The notes under the pieces are model-generated. The model made no database searches. It saw only the letters and a list, made by a program, of their open reading frames with translations, and was not told the DNA's origin. This document shows positions 32,272-40,788 of a stretch of 45,866 bases of DNA, one piece after another. The translations under genes and the position numbers were made by a program. The DNA lies in contig JANYBC010000164.1 of assembly GCA_025360965.1 (NCBI GenBank), forward strand, positions 1 to 45,866, in the 5' to 3' direction. This DNA is from Anaeromyxobacter sp. GTDB taxonomy: Bacteria > Myxococcota > Myxococcia > Myxococcales > Anaeromyxobacteraceae. Positions within the stretch are counted from its first letter, which is position 1. The number at the start of each line of letters is the position of its first letter.

Positions 32272-33568
32272 ATGCTCATCGAGCTGGCCATCATCCTCGT
32301 GCTCATCGCCCTGAACGGCGTCTTCGCAGGCGCGGAGATATCGATCATCTCCATCCGGCGCAGCCGCCTCCAGCAGCTCGTCGAGGAGGGGCGGGTCGGG
32401 GCTCGGGCGGTCCAGGCGCTGCGAGACGTTCCGGAGCGGTTCCTCGCGACGGTCCAGGTGGGCATCACCGTGGTCGGCGCGACGGCGGCAGCCTTCAGCG
32501 GCGCCTCCATTGCTACCCGCCTGGCACACGTCCTCGAGGGCTTCGGATGGGGTGCCGAGACCGCAGAGGAAGTGGCCCTGGCCATCGTCATCGCCGGCGT
32601 GTCCTACCTCTCCCTCATCTTCGGGGAGCTGGTGCCGAAGTCGCTCGCTGCGCGCCGGGGAGGCCTATGCGCTCCTGGTGGCGCGGCCGCTCCAGGCGCT
32701 CGCCTGGTTCGGGCGCCCGCTGGTCTGGGTCCTCACGGCCAGCTCCAACGTCGTGCTGAAGCCCTTCGGGGACGCCACCTCGTTCACCGAGGCGCGTCAC
32801 TCGACGGAGGAGTTGCAGCAGCTGGTGGAGGAGGCCGCGCAGGCGGGCTCGCTCGACGCCAAAAGCAGCGAGATCGCGGCACGGGCGCTCGACTTCGGCG
32901 ATCTCTCGGCCGCCGCGGTGATGGTGCCGCGCAACCGCATCGTCGCGGTCCCGCGCAACGCGAACCAGGCCGAGCTGCGCCAGATCGTGCTCGGGGCGCA
33001 CTTCTCGCGGATGCCCGTCTACGAGGGGACGCTCGACAACGTGGTCGGCTACATCACGATGCGCGACGTCCTGGCGGTGGCGTGGGAGAGGGAGGAGGTC
33101 GTGCTGGCGGACATCCTGCGGCCGGCGTTCTTCGTCCCCGAGTCCTCCAGCGCCGGGAAGGTGCTGCAGGAGATGCAGCGGCGGCGAGTCCCCTTGGCCA
33201 TCGTCGTGGATGAGCATGGTGGCGTGGCCGGGCTCATCACGCTGGAAGACCTCGTCGAGGAGCTGCTGGGAGACCTGGCGAGCGAGGACGAGCGCTCCGA
33301 CAGCCCGGTGCGGGTCGAGCCCGATGGGAGCGCGCTGGTCAGGGGCGCCATGGCCATCCGCGACGTCAACCGCGAACTCGGAATCGAGCTCCCCGAGGGA
33401 GACGGGTGGACCACCATCGGTGGGCTGTGCGTCGCCCTCGCCGGTGGCATCCCGCAGGCGGGCACTCGACTTCAGTCGGGCGACCAGACCCTGGAGGTCG
33501 TCGAGGCGAGCGCGCGAGCCGTCGGCCTGGTGCGCGTCAGGCACCGGGCGCCAGTCGCTCCCGTGTGA
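32272..33568 (+). pseudogene. CNNM/CorC (DUF21-CBS) family protein, frameshifted
   Basis: The gene reads as a hemolysin-like CNNM transporter in two frames. Frame one (32272 to ~32660) gives MLIELAIILVLIALNGVFAG, VGITVVGATAAAFSGASI and LIFGELVPKSLAARRG. Frame two continues GEAYALLVARPLQALAWFGR, two CBS domains (AAAVMVPRNRIVAVPRNANQ; IVVDEHGGVAGLITLEDLVE) and a CorC_HlyC domain ending at 33568. The shift is at a GGGG run (32657-32660). One G fewer gives an unbroken protein of about 431 residues. Everything else is well preserved, so the break is recent or a sequencing error. CNNM proteins export Mg/Co or bind AMP. Confidence 0.8.
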
Positions 33569-33613
33569 GCACACTGTTGCCGGTCGCCGGAGTCCTCACC
33601 AGGCAGGTCGACG

Positions 33614-33712
33614 CTCATCCTCTGGACCGGGGTGGAGAGCGCTGACATCGTGCTGATGGGGAGCGACCTCCTGAAGCTCGTCGAGACGGTGCGGGTCGCC
33701 AACAGAATACCG
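33614..33712 (+). pseudogene. C-terminal fragment of a heavy-metal P-type ATPase
   Basis: An in-frame stretch reads TGVESADIVLMGSDLLKLVE then TVRVANRI, matching the hinge after the GDGxND loop of P1B ATPases (ADIVLM-SDLLKLV). The catalytic loop, membrane helices and start are missing. It is a short relic. Confidence 0.6.
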
Positions 33713-33737
33713 AGTGCGCCTCGGTCTTTCCCCGTGC

Positions 33738-33743
33738 TACCAC
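33738..33743 (+). promoter_or_regulatory. -10-like TACCAC before the BlaI-type gene
   Basis: TACCAC ends 8 nt before the ATG at 33752. It is a weaker match than the others but has the same leaderless spacing. Confidence 0.25.
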
Positions 33744-33751
33744 CTGCCACC

Positions 33752-34156
33752 ATGACCCCGCAGCGCTCTCTCTTCCTCGGTGACCTGGAGCAGGCCGTGA
33801 TGGCCCGCCTCTGGTCGAGTGGTCCGCAGGACGTGAAGGCGTGCCACCTGGCCATCGGGAGGAGCCGGCGAATCACCCACAACACGGTCCAGTCCACGAT
33901 GGAGCGGCTCTTCCGCAAAGGGCTGCTGCGCAGGGACAAGGTGAGCCACGCCTTCGTCTACTCGGCCATCCTCTCGCGCGAAGAGTACGGCGCCCAGCTG
34001 GCCCGCGACGGGGTCGCCGCTGCCGTGGGGAGCGCGGCGCCCGGTTCCCTGCTGGCGGCGTTCGTGGATCTGGCCGAGCGCATTGGCGACGAGGGCCTGA
34101 GCCGGCTCGAGCAGCTCATCGCCGCCCGCCGCGCGGCAGCCAGGGAGCGCCCGTGA
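33752..34156 (+). CDS. BlaI/CopY-family winged-helix repressor
   Basis: 134-residue DNA-binding protein. [20 protein letters not shown], then [20 protein letters not shown] (recognition helix and wing) and [20 protein letters not shown] match the penicillinase-repressor family. The C-terminal half forms the dimer helices ([20 protein letters not shown]). Members repress beta-lactam or copper genes and are released by cleavage by an M56 membrane protease. The partner M56 gene begins at the overlapping GTGA, but is broken. The repressor itself looks intact, so the regulatory pair is probably not inducible by that route. Confidence 0.88.
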   Translation: MTPQRSLFLGDLEQAVMARLWSSGPQDVKACHLAIGRSRRITHNTVQSTMERLFRKGLLRRDKVSHAFVYSAILSREEYGAQLARDGVAAAVGSAAPGSLLAAFVDLAERIGDEGLSRLEQLIAARRAAARERP

Positions 34157-34551
34157 GCCCCCTGCTCCGGCTCGGCTTCCTGTCGGCCACCACGGTGGTC
34201 CTGTGTGGTGGCGCGGTGGCCCTGCTGGCCTCCCTCGCCTACCCGAGGGTCCGGGCACACCTGGTGGCGCTGCCGCCCGAAGCCCGCGCCCGCTCGCCAC
34301 CCGGTGGCATGGCTGGAGTGGGTGCTCCTCGCCGCAGCGGCACTTGGTGTCGGCGTCGTGGCGCTTCGTATCCTTCGGGCTCAGTTCGCCACCTGCGCGC
34401 CGTCTCGGCGCTGCTGAGGATCGCTGGCCAGGGGGTCCACGAGGGCGGGCCAGTGGCGTCGACCGAGCCGCTCTCCGTCACGGCCGGCCTGCTCTGGCCG
34501 CTGGTGCTGGTGTCCGCGGAGCCCTGGAGCGGCTCTCTCCCATCCTCATGA
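34153..34551 (+). pseudogene. Truncated M56 (BlaR1-like) sensor protease remnant
   Basis: Starts with GTG overlapping the BlaI stop. The first ~45 residues ([40 protein letters not shown]) look like the N-terminal helix and linker of M56 peptidases. The frame then turns into Arg/Pro/Gly noise with no HExxH zinc site. Another frame near 34310-34380 encodes a lone hydrophobic helix ([19 protein letters not shown]). A rearranged remnant. Confidence 0.5.
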
Positions 34552-34763
34552 CGGCGCTGGCCACCGGCCTGGGGCTCGTCCCGCTGGCCCTCTCCGGCGG
34601 CAGCGCCGGCAGCGAGATCGAGACCCCCATGGCCATCGTCATCCTCTGTGGCCTGCTCACCGCGACGGCGCTCAACATGTTGGTGGTGCCGGCGCTCTAC
34701 CTGCGCTTCGGCGGGGTGAAGGAGCGCATCGCACGGCTCGCGCAGAGCGGGGTGGCGCCGTAG
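34509..34763 (+). pseudogene. C-terminal fragment of a CusA/CzcA-type RND metal efflux pump
   Basis: The frame reads [20 protein letters not shown], then [40 protein letters not shown] and ALYLRFG, the last two membrane helices of heavy-metal RND pumps. The other ~950 residues are absent. The stop at 34761-34763 is natural for the family, so this is a 5'-deleted gene, not a new protein. Confidence 0.75.
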
Positions 34764-34800
34764 GCGGCAGCCTTCTCACTCCCGGAAGCAGCACCGATTC

Positions 34801-34810
34801 CGAAGCTTCG
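34801..34810. repeat. 10-bp palindrome upstream of dedA
   Basis: CGAAGCTTCG, 48 bp before the dedA start and about 36 bp upstream of its -10-like box. A possible operator, but short. Confidence 0.2.
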
Positions 34811-34845
34811 AAGGCCTCCCTGGGGTGGATTCGGTCCGGGCGGGA

Positions 34846-34851
34846 TATCTT
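34846..34851 (+). promoter_or_regulatory. -10-like TATCTT before dedA
   Basis: TATCTT ends 6 nt before the GTG at 34858. An ATG at 34853 is in another frame. Leaderless arrangement. Confidence 0.45.
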
Positions 34852-34857
34852 CATGCC

Positions 34858-35487
34858 GTGATCCAATCCCTCCTCGCCCACTTCGGCCACCTGGCGCTCT
34901 TCGGTCTGCTGGTCCTGGGGGGCCTGGGGGTCCCCGTGCCCGAGGAGATCCTCCAGCTCACGGCCGGCTATCTGGCGCGCCGCGGCGTGCTGCAATTCTG
35001 GCCCACGGTGGCGGCCGCCTGGCTCGGCATCGTGGCGGGCGACGGCCTGTACTTCCTGGTGGCGCGCCGGCACGGGCCACGGCTGCTGGAGAGCCGCCAG
35101 GTGGCGCGCTGGCTGACGCCCCGGCGGCGCGCCTTCCTGGAGCGCCACTTCGCCCGGCACGCCGTGCTCACCATCATGGTGGCCCGCCACGCCTCCGGCT
35201 TCCGGCTGCCGGCCTACGCGCTGGCGGCCGTGCACGGGGTCGGGCTCCGCACCTTCCTGCTCGCCGACGGGCTCTCGGCGCTGGCCTCGGTGCCGCTGGT
35301 GGTCTGGCTCGGCTGGTTCTTCGCCGGCCACATCGAACAGCTGAAGCGCGACCTCCACGAGGCCGAGCTGCTGGTCGCGGCCGGGGTCGTCGTCCTCCTC
35401 GCCGCCTGGTGGATCCTCCGGTCGGTGCAGGCGCGGCGCGCGGCACGGGAGCGCGCCGAAAAGGAGCGCGCTGAAGGGGAGCTCTAG
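34858..35487 (+). CDS. DedA family membrane protein
   Basis: 209-residue polytopic protein of the DedA/SNARE-associated family, which includes undecaprenyl-phosphate and phospholipid translocases. Marks: LLVLGGLGVPVPEEILQLTA (the conserved Glu near the re-entrant loop), YFLVARRHGPRLL and LTIMVARHASGFRLPAYALA (family R-x3-G-x-R motif altered to R-H-A-S-G-F-R). Four or five hydrophobic segments and a charged, Glu/Arg-rich C-terminal helix (ARRAARERAEKERAEGEL) are visible. It stands alone, convergent with the respiratory operon. The start at GTG 34858 is favoured by the -10-like box. Upstream frames add non-conserved residues. Confidence 0.88.
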   Translation: MIQSLLAHFGHLALFGLLVLGGLGVPVPEEILQLTAGYLARRGVLQFWPTVAAAWLGIVAGDGLYFLVARRHGPRLLESRQVARWLTPRRRAFLERHFARHAVLTIMVARHASGFRLPAYALAAVHGVGLRTFLLADGLSALASVPLVVWLGWFFAGHIEQLKRDLHEAELLVAAGVVVLLAAWWILRSVQARRAARERAEKERAEGEL

Positions 35488-35535
35488 CCAGGTCGCATCG
35501 CGACACCCCAGGCAGGAGCCATTCCGTCCCGCGGC

Positions 35536-36324
35536 TCAGCGCGCCGTCGCAGAGGCGCTGTCGGCGGGCGGCGCCGGCAGATCGACGCCGAGCAGGTCGA
35601 GGAGGCCGGTGATGATGGTGAGCGGATGGGGCGGGCAGCCGGGGACGTAGAGGACCGGAACCTCTCGCCCCAGGAACTCCCGGGCCAGCACCGTCGAGCC
35701 GGCATAGGGCCCGCCGGAGATGGCGCAGGCGCCGACGGCGATGACGAACTTCGGCGCCGGCATCCCCTCCCAGGCCAGCTCGAGCGCGCCCCGCATGTTG
35801 GCGGTGAGCGGTCCGGTGACGACCAGCCCGTCGGCGTGGCGGGGCGAGGCCACGAACTCGATGCCGTACCGGCCCAGGTCGAAGTTGACGTTGCCGAGCG
35901 CATTGAGCTCGAGCTCGCACCCGTTGCAGCCGCCGCTGGAGACCGAGCGAAGCTTGAGCGAGCGGCCGAACAGGTCGGCCAGCGCCCTGGCCACGGCAAC
36001 GGCCGGGCGCCCCGGGCGCCTCTCCTCGAGGACCAGTCCGGTCGGCGAGTCGCAGGCCATGCGGTGTTCGGGCGTGAACTCGATGCGGCCCTCCGGGCAG
36101 GCCAGCGCGCACTCCTCGCAGAAGATGCAGCGCCCCAGGTCGAGCCTCAGCGGGGCCAGGGTGATTGCGGTGGTCGGGCAGACGTCGAGGCAGGCGCGGC
36201 AGCCCTCCGGGCAGGGGTCACCCTGCAGGACCGGGAGGCCCCGGAAGCCGCTCGGCACGGCGGCCCGCAGGTCGGGGACGTACTGGCGTCCTTGCGAAGC
36301 TCGAACCCTGATCGCCTTCAGCAT
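35536..36324 (-). CDS. Ferredoxin/NuoB-like fusion, small subunit of the hydrogenase-related complex
   Basis: 262 residues combining two normally separate subunits. Residues ~30-90 are a 2[4Fe-4S] ferredoxin like HyfH/NuoI (Cys 38, 42, 45, 49 in a C-x3-C-x2-C-x3-CP motif; Cys 66, 69, 72, 76). Residues ~115-250 are HyfI/HycG/NuoB-like, with GGCNGCELE (Cys 133, 136), AVGACAISGGPY (Cys 200) and VPGCPPHP (Cys 230) binding the proximal cluster. It would carry electrons from a donor to the large subunit at the membrane face. It is the last gene of the operon, 15 bp after the large-subunit stop. The separate HyfH-type gene is absent, which fits the fusion. Confidence 0.9.
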   Translation of the reverse strand: MLKAIRVRASQGRQYVPDLRAAVPSGFRGLPVLQGDPCPEGCRACLDVCPTTAITLAPLRLDLGRCIFCEECALACPEGRIEFTPEHRMACDSPTGLVLEERRPGRPAVAVARALADLFGRSLKLRSVSSGGCNGCELELNALGNVNFDLGRYGIEFVASPRHADGLVVTGPLTANMRGALELAWEGMPAPKFVIAVGACAISGGPYAGSTVLAREFLGREVPVLYVPGCPPHPLTIITGLLDLLGVDLPAPPADSASATAR

Positions 36325-36339
36325 GGAGCGGTCACCTGG

Positions 36340-37806
36340 TCAGAGATCATGGCCACAGTAGGAGAGGTCGAAGCTCTTGTTGCAGATGGGGAAGTCCGAG
36401 ATCTCGTTGCCTCGGACCGCCAGGGCCAGCCCGTGCCAGTTGCGCAGCGACGGGTCCTGCACCTTGTAGGTGCGCAGCGTCCCCTCGGCGGTGGTCTCCA
36501 GGGCGTGGACCACCTCGCCTCGCCAGCTCTCGCGGAGGCCGATGGCGAGGGTCCGCGGCGCCAGCGGTCCGATCGGCCGGGCCGAGCGCACCACCCCCGG
36601 GTGGGCGTCGAGCGCGGCTCGGATCCAGCCGATCGAGGCGTCGATCTCCCGCATGCGGACCAGCGCCCGGGCCAGGCAGTCGCCCACCGGCTCGACCACC
36701 GTGGCGATGGGGAGCCGCGCGTAGAGCGCGCCCGGCAGGTCGCCGCGCAGGTCGACCTCCAGACCGCTGGCCCTGGCCGTGGCGCCGACCATCCCGAGCT
36801 CCAGCGCCTGGGCGTGCGTCAGCGTCCCGACCCCGGCGAGGCGGTGGCGCACGCTGGAGGAGGAGCGCATCCGGTCGTTGATGATGCCGACGTCCTGCTT
36901 GAGGAGGCCCAGCGCGGCGCGGACGGCGTCGGCCACGCCACCGGCCAAGGCCCCGCGGATGGCGCCTGGCCTCACCCAGCCGCGCCCGAAGCGGCTGCCG
37001 CAGACCAGCATGGTGGTGTTGATGATGGTGGTCCGCAGCCGGCCATAGGTGGCGGCCCCCTGGAGGAAGGCGACGTCGTTGGCCATCCCCGAGAGGCCGG
37101 CCAGGTGCATGGCGATGCGCTCCAGCTCCAGGCCGATGCCGCGAGAGGCATCGACGTCGGGAGCTGCGGCCAGGCCGGCCAGGGCCTCGAGCGCGTCCGC
37201 GGAGGCCCAGGCGTGGGCCACGCTGGCGTCGCCGGCGATGGTCTCCACCAGCGGGGTCAGCATCCTGGGATCGGCGCGCAGCAGCAGCGCCTCGACGCCG
37301 CGGTGCTGGTAGCCGAGGTGGACCTCCAGGTGGTGCACGGTCTCGCCGAGGCACATGAAGCGGAAGTGGCCCGGCTCGATCACGCCGGCGTGGATCGGCC
37401 CGACCGCGACCTCGTGCACCTCCTTCCCGTCCAGCGAGTAGAAGGGGTAACCGGTCATGCCGGAGGGGCCGGGCGAGGGGAAGCGGACCGGCTTGAGCCA
37501 GGGGTGGGAGTGCGGCACCACGCCGTGCTGCTCGTGGATCTCGCGCTCGAAGACGTGGAGCGCCGGGTAGGCGGGGGTGAGCGCGCGGAAGCCCTGGCTC
37601 CGCGGAACGTCGGTCCGGAGCACCTCGATCCGGCCACCGGCCTCCAGCGCCAGCGTCAGGGTCAAGGCGGCCGGATCGTCGGCCGGCTGGCCGAAGAAGG
37701 CCAGGGCCCTCGCCCCAGCGCCCAGGCGAATGGCGGCGGCGTCGAAGAAGGGGCCGGTGGGGAGCCCGAGCGAGGCCACCGGGGCGATGAAGGTGGCGGT
37801 GGTCAC
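36340..37806 (-). CDS. NuoCD/HyfG-like large subunit lacking [NiFe] ligands (Ehr type)
   Basis: 488 residues. An N-terminal NuoC-like domain (to ~125) has FEREIHEQHGVVPHSHPWLK. The NuoD/hydrogenase large-subunit domain follows (IEPGHFRFMCLGETVHHLEV, LGYQHRGVEALL, MHLAGLSGMAND). In [NiFe] enzymes the first Cys pair lies in RICGICxxAH. Here it is VETIAGDASVAH (187-198) with no Cys. The C-terminal DPCxxC becomes DFPICNKSFDLSYCGHDL. Thus no Ni site exists and hydrogen chemistry is not expected. This is the pattern of energy-converting-hydrogenase-related (Ehr) complexes, whose substrate is unknown. The GTG start overlaps the hyfF-like stop (GTGA). No hydrogenase maturation protease site is needed or seen. 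Confidence 0.9.
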   Translation of the reverse strand: MTTATFIAPVASLGLPTGPFFDAAAIRLGAGARALAFFGQPADDPAALTLTLALEAGGRIEVLRTDVPRSQGFRALTPAYPALHVFEREIHEQHGVVPHSHPWLKPVRFPSPGPSGMTGYPFYSLDGKEVHEVAVGPIHAGVIEPGHFRFMCLGETVHHLEVHLGYQHRGVEALLLRADPRMLTPLVETIAGDASVAHAWASADALEALAGLAAAPDVDASRGIGLELERIAMHLAGLSGMANDVAFLQGAATYGRLRTTIINTTMLVCGSRFGRGWVRPGAIRGALAGGVADAVRAALGLLKQDVGIINDRMRSSSSVRHRLAGVGTLTHAQALELGMVGATARASGLEVDLRGDLPGALYARLPIATVVEPVGDCLARALVRMREIDASIGWIRAALDAHPGVVRSARPIGPLAPRTLAIGLRESWRGEVVHALETTAEGTLRTYKVQDPSLRNWHGLALAVRGNEISDFPICNKSFDLSYCGHDL

Positions 37807-39248
37807 GGGGCCCCCAGCGTGAAGGCGACCTGGCGGAAGAGGGCGTTGACCGGCGCCGGCAGGTAGATGCCCATCGCCAGCAGGGCGCAGAGGAAAGCCA
37901 CCTTGGGGAAGACGGTGGCGATGGTCTGGCTGGCCCAGTTCACCTTCTTCTTCGGCTCGCCCCAGATCATGGGGAAGACCGAGCGGCCGGTGGCGATGAA
38001 GGTGACGGTGAGGATGGCGCAGAAGGCGGCGAAGACCACGAAGTGCCCGGCGCTGATCAGCCCGCTCATGATGATCAACTCGCCGAGGAAGCTGCCGAAG
38101 GGCGGGAAGCCGAGCAGGGCGAAGGTGCCGACCGTGAAGAAGAGGCCGCTGTAGGGCATGTCCTTGATGAGGCCGGAGACCTCGGTGACGTCCTCGGTCT
38201 TGTAGTGGGCCTCGATCTTGCCGGCGGTGAGGAAGAGGATGGCCTTGATGAAGGCATTGCTGACCGCGTAGAGCACCACGCCGTAGGCGGCGCTCCCGCC
38301 GATGGCCAGGCCGACCGCGATGACGCCGCCGTGGTTGAGCGAGGCGAAGGCGATGAGCTTGACGTAGTTGCGGGTGGTGATGATCCCGAAGGCCGAGAGC
38401 CCCATGGTGGCGAGGCCGAGGGTGAGCAGGATGGGCCCGACCAGGGCCCGGTCGGTGGCGCCGTAGGCCTGCAGCAGCCGGAGCACCGCCACCAGGGCCA
38501 CGTTGAACTGCACCGCGCCCAGCAGCGCAGTCACCGAGGGTGAAGAGGCGTGGTAGGTCTCGGGGAGCCAGGTGTGCATGGGCGCCAGGCCGAGCTTGGT
38601 CCCGTAGCCGAGCAGCAGCAGCGCCAGCCCGACCCGCCGCCAGGTCTCGGGGGGTTGGCGGGCCGCCTCGCCCAGGCCGTCGAGGAAGAAGGAGATCTCC
38701 TGTCCGCCCCGCGTCTCCAGGCCGTGCGCCAGGCAGGCGAAGCCGAGCAGGCTCAGGGCCAGGCCGACCGAGGAGAAGAGGAAGTAGCGCCAGGAGGCGC
38801 GGAGGCGCACCGGCGTGGAGCGGAACTGGATCAGCGGCACGGCCGCCAGGGTGGTCCCCTCCACCAGCGCCCACATGGCGACGGCGTGGTTGGAGAGGAT
38901 GGCGAGGTTGGCGGCGGCGATGAAGAGGAGCGAGAAGCCGGTGAGCCGCTCGATTCCTTCGCGCAGCTCGGGGGTGTCGCGGACCCGCGTCCAGAGGTAG
39001 GTGGCGACGCCGAGGAAGACCAGGTTGACCACCAGCAGGAAGAGCCTGGAGGTGGCGTCGAGGACGAAGTAGCCGGCGCCGAAGACCACGGTCTCGGCGG
39101 CCGGCGACGCGAAGGCCAGGTAGAGGGCCAGCGTCACGTTGGCGGCCCCGACCATCAGCAGCAGGTTGAGGATCCATGGGCGGTAGGGGTGGGCCTCGGC
39201 CCGGAGCGCTCCTCCGCCGGGGAGCATGCTGGCGATCAGTTCCTTCAC
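37803..39248 (-). CDS. hyfF: HyfF/NuoN-like antiporter subunit
   Basis: 481-residue membrane protein with about 14 helices, homologous to Mrp antiporter and complex I proton-pump subunits. Channel residues are kept: Glu in MWALVEGTTLAAVPL, Lys in GYGTKLGLAPMHTWLPETYH, Lys in NYVKLIAFASLNHGG and Lys in NAFIKAILFLTAGKIEAHYK. So it should translocate H+ or Na+ when driven by the redox module. It begins with GTG overlapping the hyfE stop and its stop overlaps the large-subunit start, tight coupling on both sides. The hydrophilic C-terminal loop (MIWGEPKKKVNWASQ) is typical of HyfF. Confidence 0.92.
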   Translation of the reverse strand: MKELIASMLPGGGALRAEAHPYRPWILNLLLMVGAANVTLALYLAFASPAAETVVFGAGYFVLDATSRLFLLVVNLVFLGVATYLWTRVRDTPELREGIERLTGFSLLFIAAANLAILSNHAVAMWALVEGTTLAAVPLIQFRSTPVRLRASWRYFLFSSVGLALSLLGFACLAHGLETRGGQEISFFLDGLGEAARQPPETWRRVGLALLLLGYGTKLGLAPMHTWLPETYHASSPSVTALLGAVQFNVALVAVLRLLQAYGATDRALVGPILLTLGLATMGLSAFGIITTRNYVKLIAFASLNHGGVIAVGLAIGGSAAYGVVLYAVSNAFIKAILFLTAGKIEAHYKTEDVTEVSGLIKDMPYSGLFFTVGTFALLGFPPFGSFLGELIIMSGLISAGHFVVFAAFCAILTVTFIATGRSVFPMIWGEPKKKVNWASQTIATVFPKVAFLCALLAMGIYLPAPVNALFRQVAFTLGAP

Positions 39249-39862
39249 GCCGCCCGCTCCCGCGTCGGCCGGTCCGGGCCCTCGGCGCCGACCGTGCGCA
39301 GGAAGCCGCCCAGCGTCAGGACCGAGAGGAAGAGGACCGCGGTCACCCCGAGTTGGACCGGGAGCCCGGGCTCGGACCCGGCCGCCAGCTCGAAGAGGGC
39401 GATGGCGTACTCCACGCGAAGCAGGCCGAGGACCTGCCCGAAGGTGCTGGTCTGGGTGGCCAGCACCAGCAGGCCGAGCAGCAGGCCGGAGGTGGCGACC
39501 GCCACGTGGGTGGTCATCACCCCGCCGGCCGGATGGAGCATGACCGCGAAGCGGAAGCCGACCAGCACCAGCGCGCCGGCGATGGTCCAGGAGAGCAGGT
39601 TGGCAGGGATGGCGTCGCGCCGATCCGGACCGCCCTGCTCGCGCATGGTGGCGAAGAGGTGGCGGGGGACGAACCAGGTGCGGAGCACCAGCAGGTCGAG
39701 CAGCAGCAGCAGGCTGGGGAGCGAGAAGTTCCAGCCGTGCTGCGCCACCACGGCGGTCATGAGCAGGCCCTGCAGGCCGAGCCCGACCAGATTGAGCCGC
39801 CAGGAGGAGGTCAGGAGCGGCAGGACCATCACCACCAGCAGGGTGATGAGCAGGTAGGTCAC
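39245..39862 (-). CDS. hyfE: HyfE-like membrane subunit
   Basis: 205-residue all-helical protein of the hydrogenase-4 HyfE type, related to NuoK-like subunits. Segments: VTYLLITLLVVMVLPLLTSS, LNLVGLGLQGLLMTAVVAQ, LLDLLVLRTWFVPRHLFATM (conserved RTWFVPRHL), GGVMTTHVAVATSGLLLGLL, FGQVLGLLRVEYAIALFELA (membrane Glu in LLRVEYAIALFE, as in NuoK). It contributes to ion translocation at the junction between the pump modules. GTG start within the overlap with the hyfC stop. Length is close to E. coli HyfE (216). Confidence 0.9.
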   Translation of the reverse strand: MTYLLITLLVVMVLPLLTSSWRLNLVGLGLQGLLMTAVVAQHGWNFSLPSLLLLLDLLVLRTWFVPRHLFATMREQGGPDRRDAIPANLLSWTIAGALVLVGFRFAVMLHPAGGVMTTHVAVATSGLLLGLLVLATQTSTFGQVLGLLRVEYAIALFELAAGSEPGLPVQLGVTAVLFLSVLTLGGFLRTVGAEGPDRPTRERAA

Positions 39863-40788
39863 CGGCTCCCCCCCTGCATCCAGGCCGTGGCCAGCAGCGC
39901 CACGGCCGCCGAGACTCCGCCCACCAGCACGTACTGGGGGATGACCTTGAGCTTGAGGCGGGCCACCAGCGACTCGACGAAGCCGACCGCCACGGCCACC
40001 CCGAAGGTCAGCACCAGGTTGACCGCCACCGCCAGGGCCGGCGCGCCGGCGGCTCGCACCGGGTTGAGCAGGCCGGCGATGAGGGCCGCGCAGAGTGTCA
40101 GCTTCATGGCCGAGGCGTACTGGACCGCGGCGAGGTCGGGGCCTGAGTGGTCGAGGACCATCACCTCGTGGACCATGGTGAGCTCGAGGTGGGTGGCCGG
40201 ATCGTCCACCGGCACCCGGGCCGTCTCCACCTGCAGCACGATGAAGAGGGTGAGCAGGGTCCCCAGGCTGGTGACGGCCTGCGCCGGCGAGCCGAAGCCG
40301 ACGTCGAGGAGCCCGGCGAAGGAGGTGGTGCCGGTGGCCGCCGCCAGCGTGCCGAAGGCGAGGAAGAGGGCCGGCTCGAGGAGGGCGGCGTAGGTCGCCT
40401 CCCGGCTGGCCCCCATCCCCTCGAAGGAGCTCCCGGTGTCGAGCGCCGAGATCATCAGGAAGATGCGCCCCAGCCCCCAGAGGTAGGCGAAGACCACGAA
40501 GTCGTACGGGAAGGAGAGCGGGGCAAAGCCGCCCAGCAGCGGCGCCAGCAGGCCGGAGACCAGCGTGGTCGCCAGCAGGACCAGCGGCCCGGCGGCGAAG
40601 AGCCCGGTGGTGACGGCGCTGTAGACGGGGCGCTTCCGCAGCAGGCGGCGCAGGTCCGAGAAGCCCTGCAGCAGGCGGGGCCCCTTGCGCCCGGCCCAGA
40701 GCGCCTTGGTCCGGTTGATCACCCCCACCATCGGGACCGGGAGCAGCAGCAGCGCGGCGAGGTGCGCCAGGGTGACCAGCGGGGTCAT
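39859..40788 (-). CDS. hyfC: HyfC/NuoH-like membrane anchor subunit
   Basis: 309-residue membrane protein that links the peripheral redox arm to the pumps, corresponding to HyfC/HycD/NuoH. Marks: VINRTKALWAGRKGPRLLQG, ISALDTGSSFEGMGASREAT, LVQVETARVPVDDPATHLEL-type segment and MVHEVMVLDHSGPDLAAVQY. The conserved acidic loop (E..R.P.DDP.TH.E) that forms the quinone-like or proton entry is intact. The start ATG overlaps the hyfB stop (ATGA). A paralogue with the same motifs lies in the divergent cluster at 44986. Confidence 0.93.
   Translation of the reverse strand: MTPLVTLAHLAALLLLPVPMVGVINRTKALWAGRKGPRLLQGFSDLRRLLRKRPVYSAVTTGLFAAGPLVLLATTLVSGLLAPLLGGFAPLSFPYDFVVFAYLWGLGRIFLMISALDTGSSFEGMGASREATYAALLEPALFLAFGTLAAATGTTSFAGLLDVGFGSPAQAVTSLGTLLTLFIVLQVETARVPVDDPATHLELTMVHEVMVLDHSGPDLAAVQYASAMKLTLCAALIAGLLNPVRAAGAPALAVAVNLVLTFGVAVAVGFVESLVARLKLKVIPQYVLVGGVSAAVALLATAWMQGGSR

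Noticed and set aside
35626-37866. 746-residue plus-strand frame opposite the large-subunit gene
   Set aside because: It is a Gly/Arg/Ala-rich antisense shadow with no start context, and the minus-strand genes explain the sequence.
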